From: Reticulitermes speratus
Taxonomy: Eukaryota; Arthropoda; Insecta; Blattodea; Rhinotermitidae
Reading direction: 5' to 3'
Assembly (NCBI GenBank): GCA_021186555.1
Contig: JAJKFL010000013.1
Coordinates: forward strand, 12,827,243-12,891,242
Length of the DNA stretch: 64,000 nucleotides
Both the position numbers and the translations under genes were made by a program. The notes beneath the pieces are model-generated. The model had not been told where the DNA came from. It saw only the letters and a program-made list of their open reading frames with translations, and ran no database searches. Below, piece after piece: positions 1 through 13,626 of this stretch (the first letter of the stretch is position 1; each line of letters begins with the position of its first letter).

Positions 1-2340
1 TTTATTATCTATCTTTATGTTGTGATTTTGTCCTGCATTCTGATTGCGAGACATGAGCGTGTACTAAGTTTTCTCAGCAATTTCCTTACTAGCGGCTACT
101 AAAGCTTCTGTGTTTTTCTTTATAGTATGTATGCTTCCGCGCAGTATATTAACATCATCAGCATAAACCATAAGCTGATGTGTGCCATTTAATTTCAAGC
201 CCTGAACCCTCCTAATGGCATATTCCGAAGCAAAGTTGAAAAGCAATGGCGATAAAGCATCTCCCTGTTTCATACCATTCTTAATAGGAAACGTGTCAGA
301 CAAATGTTTGCCTACCCAGACTCCACTCTAGGTTTCATTTAGACACATTTTTACTAGCCTTACTAGTTTCATGGGGATACCAAACTCAGTGAGAATATTA
401 TACAAGACCTCCCTCCTAATTGAATGATATGCTTTCTTGAAGTTTATAAAAGCTGATGCACTGCCTCATTTTATTCCCATATTTCTCAAGTATTTGATGA
501 ATGCAGAATGTATGATCAGTAGTCGACCTGTTACGTCTAAATCCACATTGATGCTCCCCAATAATTTCCTCTGCATATGGAGTTAACCTTGACAGAAGAA
601 TGTTGGATAGAATTTTGTATGTGGTTGACAAAAGTGATATGCCTCGATAATTACTGCAATCTGTTTTATCACCTTTCTTATAAAAAGGTACAATGATTGA
701 CTTCTTACACTGCTCAGGCAATTCCTCTGTATTCCAAATAGAGTTAATAAGTTTATGGACCTCAGAGCAAATTGTCCTACCTCCTGCTTTAATCAGTTCT
801 GCTGGAATTTGATCAATACCTGGTGATTTGTGCCTTTTGAGCTTTTCAATAGCCATCTCAAACTCATAGTCACTGGGCTCAGGCACCAGTGACTCTGCTG
901 TATGTATTTCAGTCTGCCTAACATCATTAACCCCATGTACATTCAATAGCTGACAGAAATGATTCCTCCACCTAGCCAAGATACTGTGGGAGTCTGCAAC
1001 CAGATCACGTTTCTCATCCTTTACTACATTATTTCTAGGCTGGTAACCCTTCTTAAAGTCATTGATGCCCCTATACAAGTCTCTGATATTCTTGTTCTTG
1101 CTGTTTGTTTCAAGTTCATAATTTTAGCTTTCAGATATTCCTTCTTTTTGTTCCTGAAATGTCTACTAGCTTCACGTCTTACATTGCTCAGATTATCTAG
1201 AATACTTTGGTTTGGATTCTGTAACCACTGCATTTTAGCCTGCTTCCTTTGATCTAAAAATTTTGAACGTTTAAGCCGCTTCCTTTGATACAGCCGTAGA
1301 CTGAGATTTTTATATTCTTTTTAATGTTTTCCAAAGCCCTGTTTATGTCCTCACTATCATTTAAGTTCTCCAAAGCTGGAAATCTGTTTGAGATCTTTAT
1401 CTAATACTGTTTTCTAACCTCTAGTTCACTTAGCTTCTTGAGATTAAATCTCTCCACATCAAACTTCTGTGCTGCCTGTTTACTTACTGCCAGTCTTTCC
1501 CTACATGTTGCAACCACCAGATAGTGATCAGTATCACAGCTCCCCTGAAAGATCGCACATTGATTATACTTGAATGCCATCTCCTATCCATCAATACGTG
1601 ATCGATGTGATTATGAGTCTTCCCGTCAGGAGATGTCCAGGTGTAATTATGAATGTTTTGGTGCGGGAACATCATGCTCTTAACAATTAGATATTTTGAT
1701 GTGGCAAAGTTTACTACTCTAACACCATTATCATTACTATCCTCATGTAAACTCTCATTCCTGACTGTGGGTGTTGAAGTATCCCCCCTCCCCAATTTTG
1801 CATAAATGATCGAAAAGCTGTTCTAATTCCTCACAGAAACTGTCTTTGAATCATCACTTTTCTCCTGAGTTGGTTCATGCGCATTCAGAACAATGATATT
1901 ACACCAGTGACCTCTCAGCACTATATATGACATCCTGTCACTAACAAACTGTACTATTTTAATTGCTGATACTATTCTCTGGTGTACAAAAAAACTTGTT
2001 CCCAAATGATGACTTTCATTTCCTTTTCCATAGAAAAAAGTATAATCTCCTGCCCTTACAGTGCCTCCTTTGTTCCACCTAACCTCCTGTACACTCACTA
2101 AATCTAATTTATACCTCGCGAATGCCCTGGCCACTGTCATAAGTGACCCTGACCTATACAGGATCCTTAAGTTCGAAGTCCCAAATCTCATATCCGTTTT
2201 TTGTTGCTTAGGTTTGTTATACTGGACTATGTGGCATGGAATGTCTTGGAATACTGCAGCCATCAGACATTCTGTTCTTTGGTCATTGGTGGCAGTATTT
2301 TTTTTTATTTTAGATTTTATATTATGCTTCACATTCCAAG
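1..2340 (-). mobile_element. Degenerate non-LTR retrotransposon (LINE) with endonuclease and reverse transcriptase, cut by the window edge
   Basis: On the minus strand the order is an endonuclease (AP-endonuclease fold, about 2230-1500), a linker, then a reverse transcriptase (about 1080 to base 1, continuing off the window). Endonuclease landmarks are VQEVRWNKGG, the GTSFFVHQRIV segment and TWTSPDGKTHNHIDHVLMD. RT landmarks are [30 protein letters not shown] and the catalytic YADD (near 165-176). The copy is dead. The endonuclease frame breaks near 1800, where the GDFNAK-type segment is missing. Near 430-450 the RT has a frameshift, and motif A reads NFKKAYHS where FxDFKKAYDS is expected. 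It probably belongs to the RTE/BovB-like or a Jockey-like group; the clade is not certain. It sits in intron 1 of the neighbouring Sam-S gene, antisense to it. Confidence 0.9.
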
Positions 2341-3003
2341 CAACATACTGTGAATGTTAAGTGTAATAGCCCTGTGTTATATCTGTGCTAGTATTCAGTT
2401 ATAAATTGAGCCGAGACACTTCATTAAATTTGGGTCACAGTCCAAGACATAAGACTGTCAAACCAATAAATAGCATACTGATTGAAGTGATGATAACAGA
2501 AGCTTAAATTAGTTCAGAATAACCTTTGCCAAGTGAGTTGAGTAAGGTGGTAACACCTAGAAGGTGCCCAGTTTGAAGTATGGCTGGGACATTTATAATG
2601 ACAGGTCGGTGGTTTTCCTCATTTCGTCTAGGCAGATGTCAGGGCAGTTTCTCAGATTAGGCCACAGTCACTTTGTCCTTTCAGTTTTGTCACTCATCTT
2701 ATTCTGTTGTATACAGTTACGGCTACTGGCAGCATTGTTGAATTAAAATGACTGAACGTTCTATGTTGATATACCTAGCTTTATAAATTTTTAATTAGAA
2801 TGACCATTTAAAGTGTAGTAACTTAAATGCTATATCTCTGAATTTGATGTAGGAAGATAAAATGTCTTAATTACCATTTATCAGAAGGCTTACCAAAATT
2901 TCAGTGAAGTCTGTGTCAGCTGCTGCTATTGATATTGATCTTGATACATGCACATTTTTTAAATGGATCTAAAAGTTACTAGGATAATGCATGGGTGTTA
3001 CAG
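2341..3003 (+). other. Sam-S intron 1, 3' part
   Basis: AT-rich non-coding sequence between the LINE and the first Sam-S exon in the window. It ends in a TTACAG acceptor at 3003. No candidate for the missing N-terminal Sam-S exon (the GEGHPDK region) could be found here, so that exon must lie left of the window. Confidence 0.6.
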
Positions 3004-3126
3004 AGACAGTTACAAAGACTGGAATGATTCTTCTGTGTGGTGAAATCACATCCAAGGCGAACGTTGACTACCAGAAAGTTGTTCGAGAGACAGTGAAGCA
3101 TATTGGCTATGATGATTCATCAAAGG
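3004..3126 (+). CDS. Sam-S: Sam-S exon, first one visible
   Basis: Codes [15 protein letters not shown] through YDDSSKG, matching the VACET...KTGMILLAGE part of SAM synthases. The acceptor is TTACAG at 2998-3003 and the glutamate codon is split (phase 1). An in-frame ATG at 2991 lies in the intron and is not the start. The donor is G|GTAAGT at 3127, phase 1. The end phase matches both downstream alternative exons. Confidence 0.93.
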
Positions 3127-6100
3127 GTAAGTTTGAACTTCCATTTTATTACTCAAATAGAGGCGAGACCTATGTCATACATGGATATGTGAGATCTATG
3201 TTATACATGGATATGTCAGTATAGTGACTAGGCTCCATGTAGGACAGTCAGAGTTTTGGGGGTTTGATTCCTGGCAGGGGCAGATATTTTTCCGTTTTTC
3301 ACAGTACTCAGGCTGGCTCTGGGGCCCACCCAGCCTCCTACAAGGATATTGGAGGTAGGGTGAAGTTGACCCCTCATGTCCATCTAGTGCTGAGGTTGTG
3401 AATGTGCGGTGCTGTACCTGTATTACCCCATACCTGTTATTGGTTTGCTTAAATTAAGTGCAGGTACTTCACCTTATGTAGCAATTACAGCTTCTGTATC
3501 CAAAGTAAAATTGTAAGTTTATCTTTAGCAGTTGAATTTTGTTGATAGATTAAGCTTCTGTTACAGCAATTTTAAATCCAGTGTTGTGAGTGTTTGTAAT
3601 TGAAGGTGAATTTGTATACTGTTTGTGGTATTTCTTACCGTTCAAATACACTTAGTCCAGTGGTTTTGTGACTTCCTGTTGAATGTAGGGTTTATTATTT
3701 GATCTTGTACTGTATCTCCAGTTTATCATGAGATCAATGGCTTTGAAATCTGAAGTCCACATGCTACTTGCTTGCACCCACGAAAGTAACCAAAAATTCT
3801 ACATGGCTCAGACCGGTGTGTATATTTGTTCTAAGAACAGTGGATGTCTCTCTGATAGGATTATGTTCTGTTTTTAAGTAATACGTTAAATGTAAGCACG
3901 GAGGAAATATCAAGTCGTATCATGGAGGTGCATTACCTTCTGTGCAGCAATTTTCAGAATAGTAATGAAGTTCCATGCAACAGGATCGCTGGCACACAAA
4001 AGGAAACCCCAAAAAATGTGGGCTAACCAAAAAAGGAACTTGATAATAATGCTCAGAAGTAAGCCTCAAGAAGTCGTTTCATTCTAAAATGTGGAATCAT
4101 GGGAAGTAAAGTCCACATTCCAACAAAACTGTTACATTTAGACTCTACAAAATGACAGTTCTACATGGTATTCTATAGTTAGACCCTACATAATGACAGT
4201 TTGTGTGGTATTCTGCCCCCAGACTGTAGAAAGAGTTTTTTGCTCTGGTTTTAATAATCTGGTGGTGGTTTTTGTGACCCAATGTATGAAGCTTTATTCT
4301 TACAAGGTGGGCTTATATATGTCAGGCAATAGAGATGGGTCCACAGAAAATTGTCATATTACTGATGAAGCATCTGTCACAGTCTGCAAGCTGGAGTAAT
4401 ATATATACAATTTTTTTTATGAAACAGATTGTGCTGTTTATTCAAGGATCCTTTTTTGATCAAATGACCAAATCAAAAAAAAGTATGTGCATATCATACA
4501 GGGCAGTATTGCTGCCCACACAGTTAATACCGTATATTCTCGAATCTAATCCGCACTTTTTTTACAGTTTTAGAGGGCTAAAAAATCAGTGCGGATTAGA
4601 TATACGCGGTCTAGAGCTGGATTTTGGAAAAATGATTGAGCTGCTGTACAATATAACAATAACGTATTAAAATTTAATAAACAACGTAGGAACAATACAA
4701 TACAATAATCTATTATCTTATTATTTATTATTATAATTTATTATTCATCAGACTCGCCGTCATCACTCATAATTCGAGGAATGTTCAAAGATCTGGCCTT
4801 CTTTATCGCCTCCTCGTGAGTAGATCATAACTCACAAACAGTCCAGTCTTGCGTCTCTCTTGAAAAAACGTGAAGACTGCATCATCAATTTCAGGAAATC
4901 GTCCTTTCTTGGGTCCAGTGAATTTCCTTCGTGACGCCTCACACCCGCTGATCGCTCCTTGTGTTTCCGCCATAGTCGAACGTTGCTTTCATCAACTCCA
5001 AAAATTGCAGCGGCTTTGCGGTTTCCATTCTCCTCTGCGCACCGAATAACTTCACGTTTGAACTTTGCCGTATATGAGAGTCGTTTAGATTTCAGGTGTC
5101 CCTCTTCCATAACTACGGTACACGACAAATTGGAACAAGCACCTCCCACGTTTCAACAACTAAAGATCAGCTGGCTTCAGACGAGATTGCGCACGTCTGT
5201 TGAGAAAGGCCCCGCCTCTATCGGTATGACTCATCGGCCACAGGCGTAGCGTCGGATTTTAACGCATTGGTAACATCCAATATTATTCAATCAGTCGCCC
5301 CGTGGGCAAGGGGTGGTTGAAGGAAAGGTGCAGATTAGAATCGCGAACTAACTTTTTTTCGTTTAAGAAGTCGCCAAAAACTGGGTGCGGATTAGATTCG
5401 GGTGCGGTTTAGATTCGAGAATATACGGTAATTCCGTGAATGTGTTGACTCGTAATTTTGGTGAGTAAGTGTTGATTGTGGCCTGTCTGTTCTCCCGATT
5501 TAATTTGACTTTTGCTTATGCAGCACAAAATGTAAGAGCCTGTTAATAATAATTTAATATGGGAATTTAAAGAAACGGTTCAGCAGGAAATTTCTGTTAT
5601 TCCAAGGTACCAACTTTGAATGTGTGTGTCTAACCACATTTTTTCCAACGTGAGGCCTCTGTAGAAGTAGGCTGTGCCTTGAACAATGGTAGGACAAAAT
5701 GTCATCTGTTTTGCTCCGCAGAGAGATTAGTATGACATTATGGGATTCAGACTCGTGTTAAACTAGAGACCCTGTAGTAATTGTTATGGCAAACTAAGCA
5801 AATGTCTTCGAAATTCTTTCATGTGTCGAGGTATGTTACAAAGTATGATTGAAAGACTTACATATGTGGAAGATGAGAGGAGGTGTGGGTGATGGATTGG
5901 AAGCCAGGACTGAATGTGTTGATGGATGTTGATGCCTAATTTATGTTCCCTTTGAGAATGAATTTGATGAATGACAGCAGTGATTGTATCTCCCAAGGGT
6001 ACTGGCACCAGATAAATTGTGTACGAGGTTTGGGAAATTTCTTTATCTAGCAGTATTTTATTGAAAGTGCTTTCAGTCATGATTTTGCTGTTTTGAACTG

Positions 6101-9100
6101 GCATTTCATTGTAACAATCACATAATGGTCCATTGTTTATGTGAAAGATAAGGTTTGCAATATGAGTGAAAGTATGGTGTTCAAAAGACCATTCTGAAGT
6201 ATGTATTGATAGTATATGCTTGCGAATTTTATTTACATCATTGCGGCCTGGGTGAACAGTGTTGTATCAAAAGTTGAGTAGAGTGTTTTATCAAAAGGTT
6301 GGTTGGGTCGTGAGTTTGGTATCTTGACCTAGGTTAAGGCTAGCTTTGTGTTGCCACCCCTAGGCTTTGATTACCACACTTGCAATCTGCTGTTGGCCAT
6401 GGAAGAGCAGTCTCCCAACATCGCCAACGGTGTTCACAAAAACAAAGAAGAGATGGATATTGGTGCAGGGGACCAGGTACCCATCTTCTTGTAATGTAAC
6501 TGGGAGGTATTCCATGAATTGACAGGATATCTGAATGGTTGAGTGAATGGAAATTTTATGTTTTGCAAGGAATGAAGTGTGAAACTTTAACACGCTTGTA
6601 ACAGGAACTTGCTTCATAAGTAATGTTGGTTTGAAGAAGTTGGAAGTTTGTTGTCGATGGAGTTACACTATAATCTGTATTTTATGTGGGTTTTGGTTGG
6701 AATGACCCGTAACTATTTGGGCAGCTAAGGAAGCTGTAGTTGATTGCACCTATTTGACAGATTGCAGTAACAGAGGGAAATAACCAAAGGATCTTGCAGG
6801 AACCATATTTGGAGCTTGATGGTTGCCATCTCATGAACTTGTGTAACTTACAATGTGCATGAATGTTTTTCAAATTCCAGTTGTATAGGTGCTTGTGTGG
6901 TATATAGATGGACTGCATGGTGGGGAGTTAACTGTTTTTATTCTGTCCTGCTAGGTGGTGAAATATTGTGAAGTACAAACTTTTCCCATAGAAGGATTCA
7001 AGAAACAATAGAGATTATATTTTATTGGCAGCTTAGTTGCATCCTGAGGTGACATTTGTGCATCATGTTTATCCATTCATACTGTTGTTCATTAACTGGT
7101 GGGAAGATTGTTCTGTGGGGGAAAAATATTTGGATAGTCATTTATGTCAAAATATGTGCAGCATATTGTGCAAAAAGCTTGTGAATGAAGCAGTTTGTTG
7201 TTACGAAACATTTCCAGAGAATTTGTTTCCAGGATCATAGACAGCCAGCCCTTATCATTTGGAATGCCAAATGTTACCCTTGTAAAGGGGGGGGGGGACA
7301 AGTAATTGATATTGGCTTCGTTGGAAGAAAGTTTGATTTGGTTTTATATAGTGATTTCTGGTTATGAAGTTTAAGAGCACAACCCTTATATTTTTTTGTC
7401 TGAAGTAGTACTTTGTTTATGTCCCAACATCTCTGCCATAATTATGGCAGTTTGAATATTTGTCCTACTGTTTTCCTTGTACAAGCAACATTCCTGTTTA
7501 CAAAGATGATAACTTTGTTTATCAGTGTTGTATCTGAAAATGAAGGAAAACAGCAGTGCTTAGTTATGTGAGATCCGAGGTTGATGAAGATTTCACGTGT
7601 TTGGGATATTACACCATATCAAATGGGTAAATAGTTATCAATCTTCCAGAGAAGCTTGTTGCGTCCATGCTCAGGGTGTGCGGTCAAAGACTTCATGGAC
7701 TGCATGCCCTGAAGATGGAGGTAGCAAGCTCCTCTGGAATGCCAGTAACTGCTCACCAATTTGACATGGTCATTTCACAGAACATCTGACTCTTCAGTGC
7801 ATACTTATTTTTTGACGGCCTCAGAAATAGTGTCACAATACCTTGATAAACTTCTGATTGGATAAGGTTTATTGGCATTTGATGGATACAGAGGAATTAT
7901 GTATACATTTTCACAGTTACACTGAACATGAAGTTAGCCTTTTATTGATTACTACACAATTTTAGTGAAGAAGTTTATACTTTTCAGTAGTGTTAGTGTA
8001 ATTCTAGAATTTCCTTTTGTGGCTTAACCACAAATGGACCTGAGTTATATTGTACTCCAAACTGGAAAATTGTAACAACATTTGACGCTACACTTATTTA
8101 TCGTATGTAACAATGTTCGCTGAACACGTATGAAAGGGTAGGCTGATACTAGTTGAATGCAACATTGTTACACTTCAGACAAAAGTGAAGTATCTAACAC
8201 TATGGCAAATGGTATGCTCTGTTTGTAGACACTAATGTGTATGTAACGGACATTACAGTAGTTTCATGAATCTGTCTGGAACTAGTCTTAATACATTGCA
8301 TGGAAGATAAAAATTTGACTCTGTAAGATGTCCATCAACATGACACAGTATAGTGTGCTCAGATGCGTATTTTCTTCTTCTTTTGGGAAGGAAAATGGAC
8401 TAAAAAGTGACTATCCAAAAATAGCGCTTAAAAGTGAAACTCATTTAAATCTAATAAATAGTTGTTTAAAATAAGTTGCAAAGAAAGAATTTAAACTCAG
8501 CACACATAAGATTTGTTTTCAAAGCCCAGCAATTTGTTAATGAATTTTTTACTTGGTGATTTAGGTTGTGGCAGAATTTTTCATGCCCTGAGGACATACA
8601 TTAGATTGTACTGCAATTGTTGTGCATATTTCTTTTCCAACTTAGGTTTTGATTACAAGATCTGCAACGTATTGCTGGCCCTTGATCAGCAGTCTCCAAA
8701 TATTGCTGCAGGAGTTCACCTCAACCGGAATGATGATGATGTTGGTGCTGGTGACCAGGTGATTCTATTGTTTGTTGCCATCTGTAGTTTTCTTTTATGC
8801 AAGCTTCTTATCTTATGGATATTGGTGTAAATTCTTAACTGAGTCTCTTGGCTTCATGCTGCATCTCTTAGCTTGCAGTAGAGGCATTCATCTGAGAAGT
8901 ACCAAGTCTGTGTGATAAGAAGGCAAGAGTTAATTTCAGTGGAACAGCATTTTGGTTTGCCAGAGTTAATAAAGTTCGGGAGATTCTAAACACTTTGCTT
9001 CTGTTGTAAAATAATTCAAGAAGAAATTTCCTGTTGTAGAGCTACTAAAAATTCAGGTTTTATATTTTCACCTTGCATTTTTTTAACAATTCACGAATTA

Positions 9101-12100
9101 CACACCAACAAAATGCACTATATTTTCACTTTTTATTCTTTAGCCCCTACATATGTTTCAGCCTTACAAGGCCATCCTCAGGGGCTCGCAATCTACATTC
9201 ACTTTTCATCCATTATTTATGTTTGCGGTTTGCAGATCTTGTTAAACCATATGGATGCAATAGTTTTTTGTAGTTTTTCTTTGATGTTTCGAAAGTTATA
9301 AGCTGATTTTGCTTATTGGGCACAGATAAATTTTATATTATCTTCACCATGCATTTTTTAACAATTCGCAAATTACACACCAACGAAATGCACTATATTT
9401 TCACTTTTTATTCTTTAACCCCTACATATGTTTCAGCCTTACAAGGCCATCCTCAGGGGCTTGCAATCTACATTCACTTTTCATCCATTATTTATGTTTG
9501 CGGTTTGCAGATCTTGTTAAACCATATGGATGCAATAGTTTTTTGTAGTTTTTCTTTGATGTTTCGAAAGTTATAAGCTGATTTTGCTTATTGGGCACAG
9601 ATAAATTTTATATTATCTTCACCATGCATTTTTTAACAATTCGCAAATTACACACCAACGAAATGCACTATATTTTCACTTTTTATTCTTTAACCCCTAC
9701 ATATGTTTCAGCCTTGTCTTGCTTTAGTTGTTTAGTTATCCTGTTTGAGTGATCTTTTTTGGTGGTTTATCCCCACTGATGGATCGCAGTGAGATTTGAG
9801 TTAAACTAAAAATGGGGTGTCACTTAAAGTAGCCACATCAGCTGTTTTGCATTTTCTTTTGCAAAGGTTACTGTCATGCATTCTTTTAACACATTATTGT
9901 GTCCTGTCACACGTGGTTCTGTAATTTTTGATTGTGATTGAGGATTTGAAGATTATCTTCCATTGTGGAAAGAAGTGATTGATGACTGTTTTTCTTTAGT
10001 ATAGCAGCATTGTTTCTGTAATGATTTATGGCAGTGGTTCAGTATATGAATATTGCATTGGACATTGTGCATTGCCTGAGATACGTTTGACATACACATC
10101 CGTTTTCAGGTGTCTGATTTCCAATATGACTTTCTGTTTGACAACCAGTCACTTGAAGGTGGGAGTACAGGTACCTCCCAAAATGTCATGTATATCAGAT
10201 GCATGTCAGTGAACAGTGTTGCAACACAATATTCATGTAATGATTACATTTATCCTACATGAAAAATCTGACCACATGAATATATGAATTTTTTTTTGTG
10301 GTACTTAATGGGATTTCTCAAAGACCATGGTGAAAGAATTTGGGTTGAAACAATTGACCATTTTCTGTGCCTCTGCATTTCTGTTAGTTCTGTACAACTG
10401 GAAGAGGTATCTGCTGCATTGCTAACACATTAAGAGGAACTGCATTCTGATTTTACTGCTTTACTGTTGGTTGTTTTAGCTTATGACTACACCTGCTGGG
10501 TTTGTAGTGGTACTGTATTTCTTTATAATGTGACAGTGCTTTTGAATTATGCATATGGAGCTCTGTAATAAGGGTCTGCATGTTGCATGTTACACTGAAG
10601 GTAGTGTGCAATGCATGAAGATGTTGATGCTTCTGTAATCTTGGAATTACAATTAATCTAACTTGTACTGGTGAATATAATAGCATGACATGTGGGCCTG
10701 AATAAATATACACGTCTAGTTACAGTATATTTTAGTGTCATGTTGTTTTTCTAAATTTATTACTATATGTTTAGTCACATACAATGATTATTGTGAACAT
10801 TCTTTCCCTAAGTCATACTAGCTACATGTTTATGATTATACCATCTGGAGGTGAAATATCATTTTGCTAGAAACTGTTCTGAATGTGCTATTACAGTGAG
10901 GGTTAAAATAATTTTGAAATATTAAATTAAGAGGTGTGTACTTCATGCATTGCTTTTGTGATAAGTTGTTGCTAATACTGAAGTCTGTCAAGTTCTTTGT
11001 TTGTTCTGCACCACCTGTACAGTTTTCCTTCTTGCCAGATAGTTTGAAGGAACAGTACGTAACGTAATTAACATGGACAGACAAACTTCAGGCATTTGTT
11101 CAAAACTGCTGGGAGTAAGAAGTCTGAGAAAGCATTTGACTTGAGCATAATACAAAGGAGTGTAGTGAGAAAAATGCGATTTATCATTTGTTTCCATACA
11201 GAACAACTTTTGATCAGTCATGGTTTGGATTATGTGAATAATTACGTAGTGCTTATATACCCAGATGTTTTGATCACTGTTTTATTTACAAACTCAACGT
11301 CTGCACATGCAGTATACACTACAGTACAGTTTGTATCACTATCTATTTGGTTTTGTAAATAAATCACATATTCTAATTGCGCGGAATGAACAATGTTAAA
11401 ATAGTATTGAATGCTGTTTCCCAGTTCCATGAACAATGTCAGATTTTTGGCTGTAGAAGATCATAACTCACTGCATTGATGTTTAGTTTTCAGAATATTC
11501 AGGGTTGTGTTCACAAGTGGTACAATCACGTGTAGTCTTCTATAATCAGTGAGCTTGTTTTATTTCTAGTGATACATCCTCACTGAATACAGCCTACTTC
11601 CAACTATTTGTTGTCAGACCTGATGCCAGATGTTAATGCCATTCAGTTTCTCTAATATGATTCTGAGGCGATTTTCAATGTCTTCAGACTTTGCAAGGTT
11701 ATTTTCTATGAACATGTTTGGACTGTGTGTGTCCAGAAATGCATGCAATCCGAGAACTTAAATGTGCTCTTCAGTCAGAAACATACTTGATTTTTACCCA
11801 AGTTAGTGAGCTGTATGGACATGCATTGAATATAGCTGGTTTAGGAAACCATTTTTACCATTCTGCAGAGAGCTGTATGTCAAATTAAGTGGCATTAGGT
11901 CATAAAAAATGTAATAAATCCTGTCGGCAATTGATACGTGCTTAGGTAATTGAGGGGGTGCTAAAGTGTGCTGTTAGGTTTAAATTATCTCTTGTGAACT
12001 GCACATGTAATATTTCAAGCTTGTAGGCAGTAACAACTTCCATACAATATCTGGTACTTCGATTCCTTAAAAATGCGTGCAGTTTTACATGCAGTGTGTA

Positions 12101-13593
12101 TTAGATTGTTTCATCAAGTTGCTCTGTTTTATTATGCATGTTGCATTGGTTTTTGTTGTGTTCTTATTTGGCCACAGATTAATTCTGTTGTGATGAACAA
12201 ATACAACGATCTGTGTCCTTAATCTACACAAGACCATATACCTGAGTAACATTTCACTGTGTATCTGTGTTATAGTGATCCTAGAGTCTGTTTGCATAGT
12301 ACTCTGTGGTCACTGAGATAGGCTGTTTTCACTTGCGCACATTAATGAGGAGAGGAAGTTAAACATAATACAGAAATATGGGTGAGCCAGAAACACCTGA
12401 TGTTCTTGAAGTGAAATAGCATTAAAGTGGAAGAATTTTAACACTGGTAGATACATCCCATGGCCATGAAAATTAATGTTAATCATTACTGTTTGAATGT
12501 GATGGTAGTTGCAACCATGGCCAATACATCATTTCCAACATGACTGCAGGGTTGTGTATTGAATGACGCAATGTTCATCTACGAAGTGTTTTATTGAAAC
12601 AGAAATAAGTAACCTGAATTCTCATGGCCCTGGAATGTATCTACCAATGTTAATGTTTTTCCACTTTGCCTTAAAATGCTGTTTCATTTCAAAAACTGTC
12701 AGTGTTTCTGGCTCACCCAGAACATGTAATTTCAGTATCATATTTAGATATATGTAAAATATGGTATAACTGCTGATGAAGTTAAATATAGGTGCCTCCA
12801 AGTAGTGGCTGCACAATATTTTGCCAACCATTAACAGCAGTTTCTGCCAGCTTTGGTAACAACAGTGCAGTTGTGCAAAAAAAAGTAATGTGCAGGTTTT
12901 CCTTGTTACATGCCATTTCATTTTAATGCAAATTGCTAATACATCATTGTTTAAAGTAGCATTTTTTTTGTTGATGAATCAGTGATGTACAGGGCATACA
13001 CAAAAGAATGGTGCGGTTTTAAAAGTGAATAAAACATTTATGTCTCACATTACACGGGCACAACATACACCGTCAGCGGCGGCAACTGTCCAAGTTTCTC
13101 ACGCGCTACCAGCAGTTCGCTTCTCATGCTTACTGCGTGGCCGCGGGGCCGGTTTCTCAATCGTGTTCTTCCACAGCGCTGGATCGGACGTGCTGCTGCA
13201 AATGGAGACAAGAACCTTCTCCCTTGGCCACCCCGTTCGCCAGATCTTACACCGTGCAATTTCTTTCTTTGGGGGTTCGTTAAAGACAGCGTTTATGTAC
13301 CACCATTGCCCACGTCCATCCATGAAATTCGTGATCGGATAACGCATGCACTGCAGGCCATTACAGCGGACATGCTACACCGGGTCTGGGATGAGTTTCA
13401 TTACCGTGTGGATGTGTGTCGTGTGACCCAGGGTGCACACATTGAAGGATTGTAATTACCAAATGAGAAACTTGGACAGTTGCCGCCGCTGACGGTGTAT
13501 GTTGTACCCGTGTAAGGTGAGAAATAAATTTTGTATTCACTTTTGAAACCGCACCATTCTTTTGTGTATGCCCTGTATAAACTTGCTGCACCC

Positions 13594-13626
<33 letters not shown>

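Larger units (their letters stand above)
9058..9715 (-). repeat. Tandem array, 275-bp period, each unit with a hammerhead ribozyme (retrozyme-like)
   Basis: About 2.4 units of a non-coding repeat. The same anchor (ATGCACTATATTTTC) recurs at 9113, 9388 and 9663, exactly 275 bp apart, and the units are nearly identical. Each unit carries one hammerhead motif on the minus strand (9142-9186, 9417-9461, and a cut-off one at 9692-9715). The right end of the array stops inside stem II of the third hammerhead. A diverged single copy of the same unit lies at 50184-50330 on the + strand. Animal retrozymes are described as small tandem non-coding repeats with type I hammerheads, and this matches that design. 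A Penelope-like element terminal region is the main alternative. Confidence 0.8.

Noticed and set aside
2991-3003. ATG in frame with the first visible Sam-S exon
   Set aside because: Lies in the intron before the TTACAG acceptor; family alignment requires upstream N-terminal residues.
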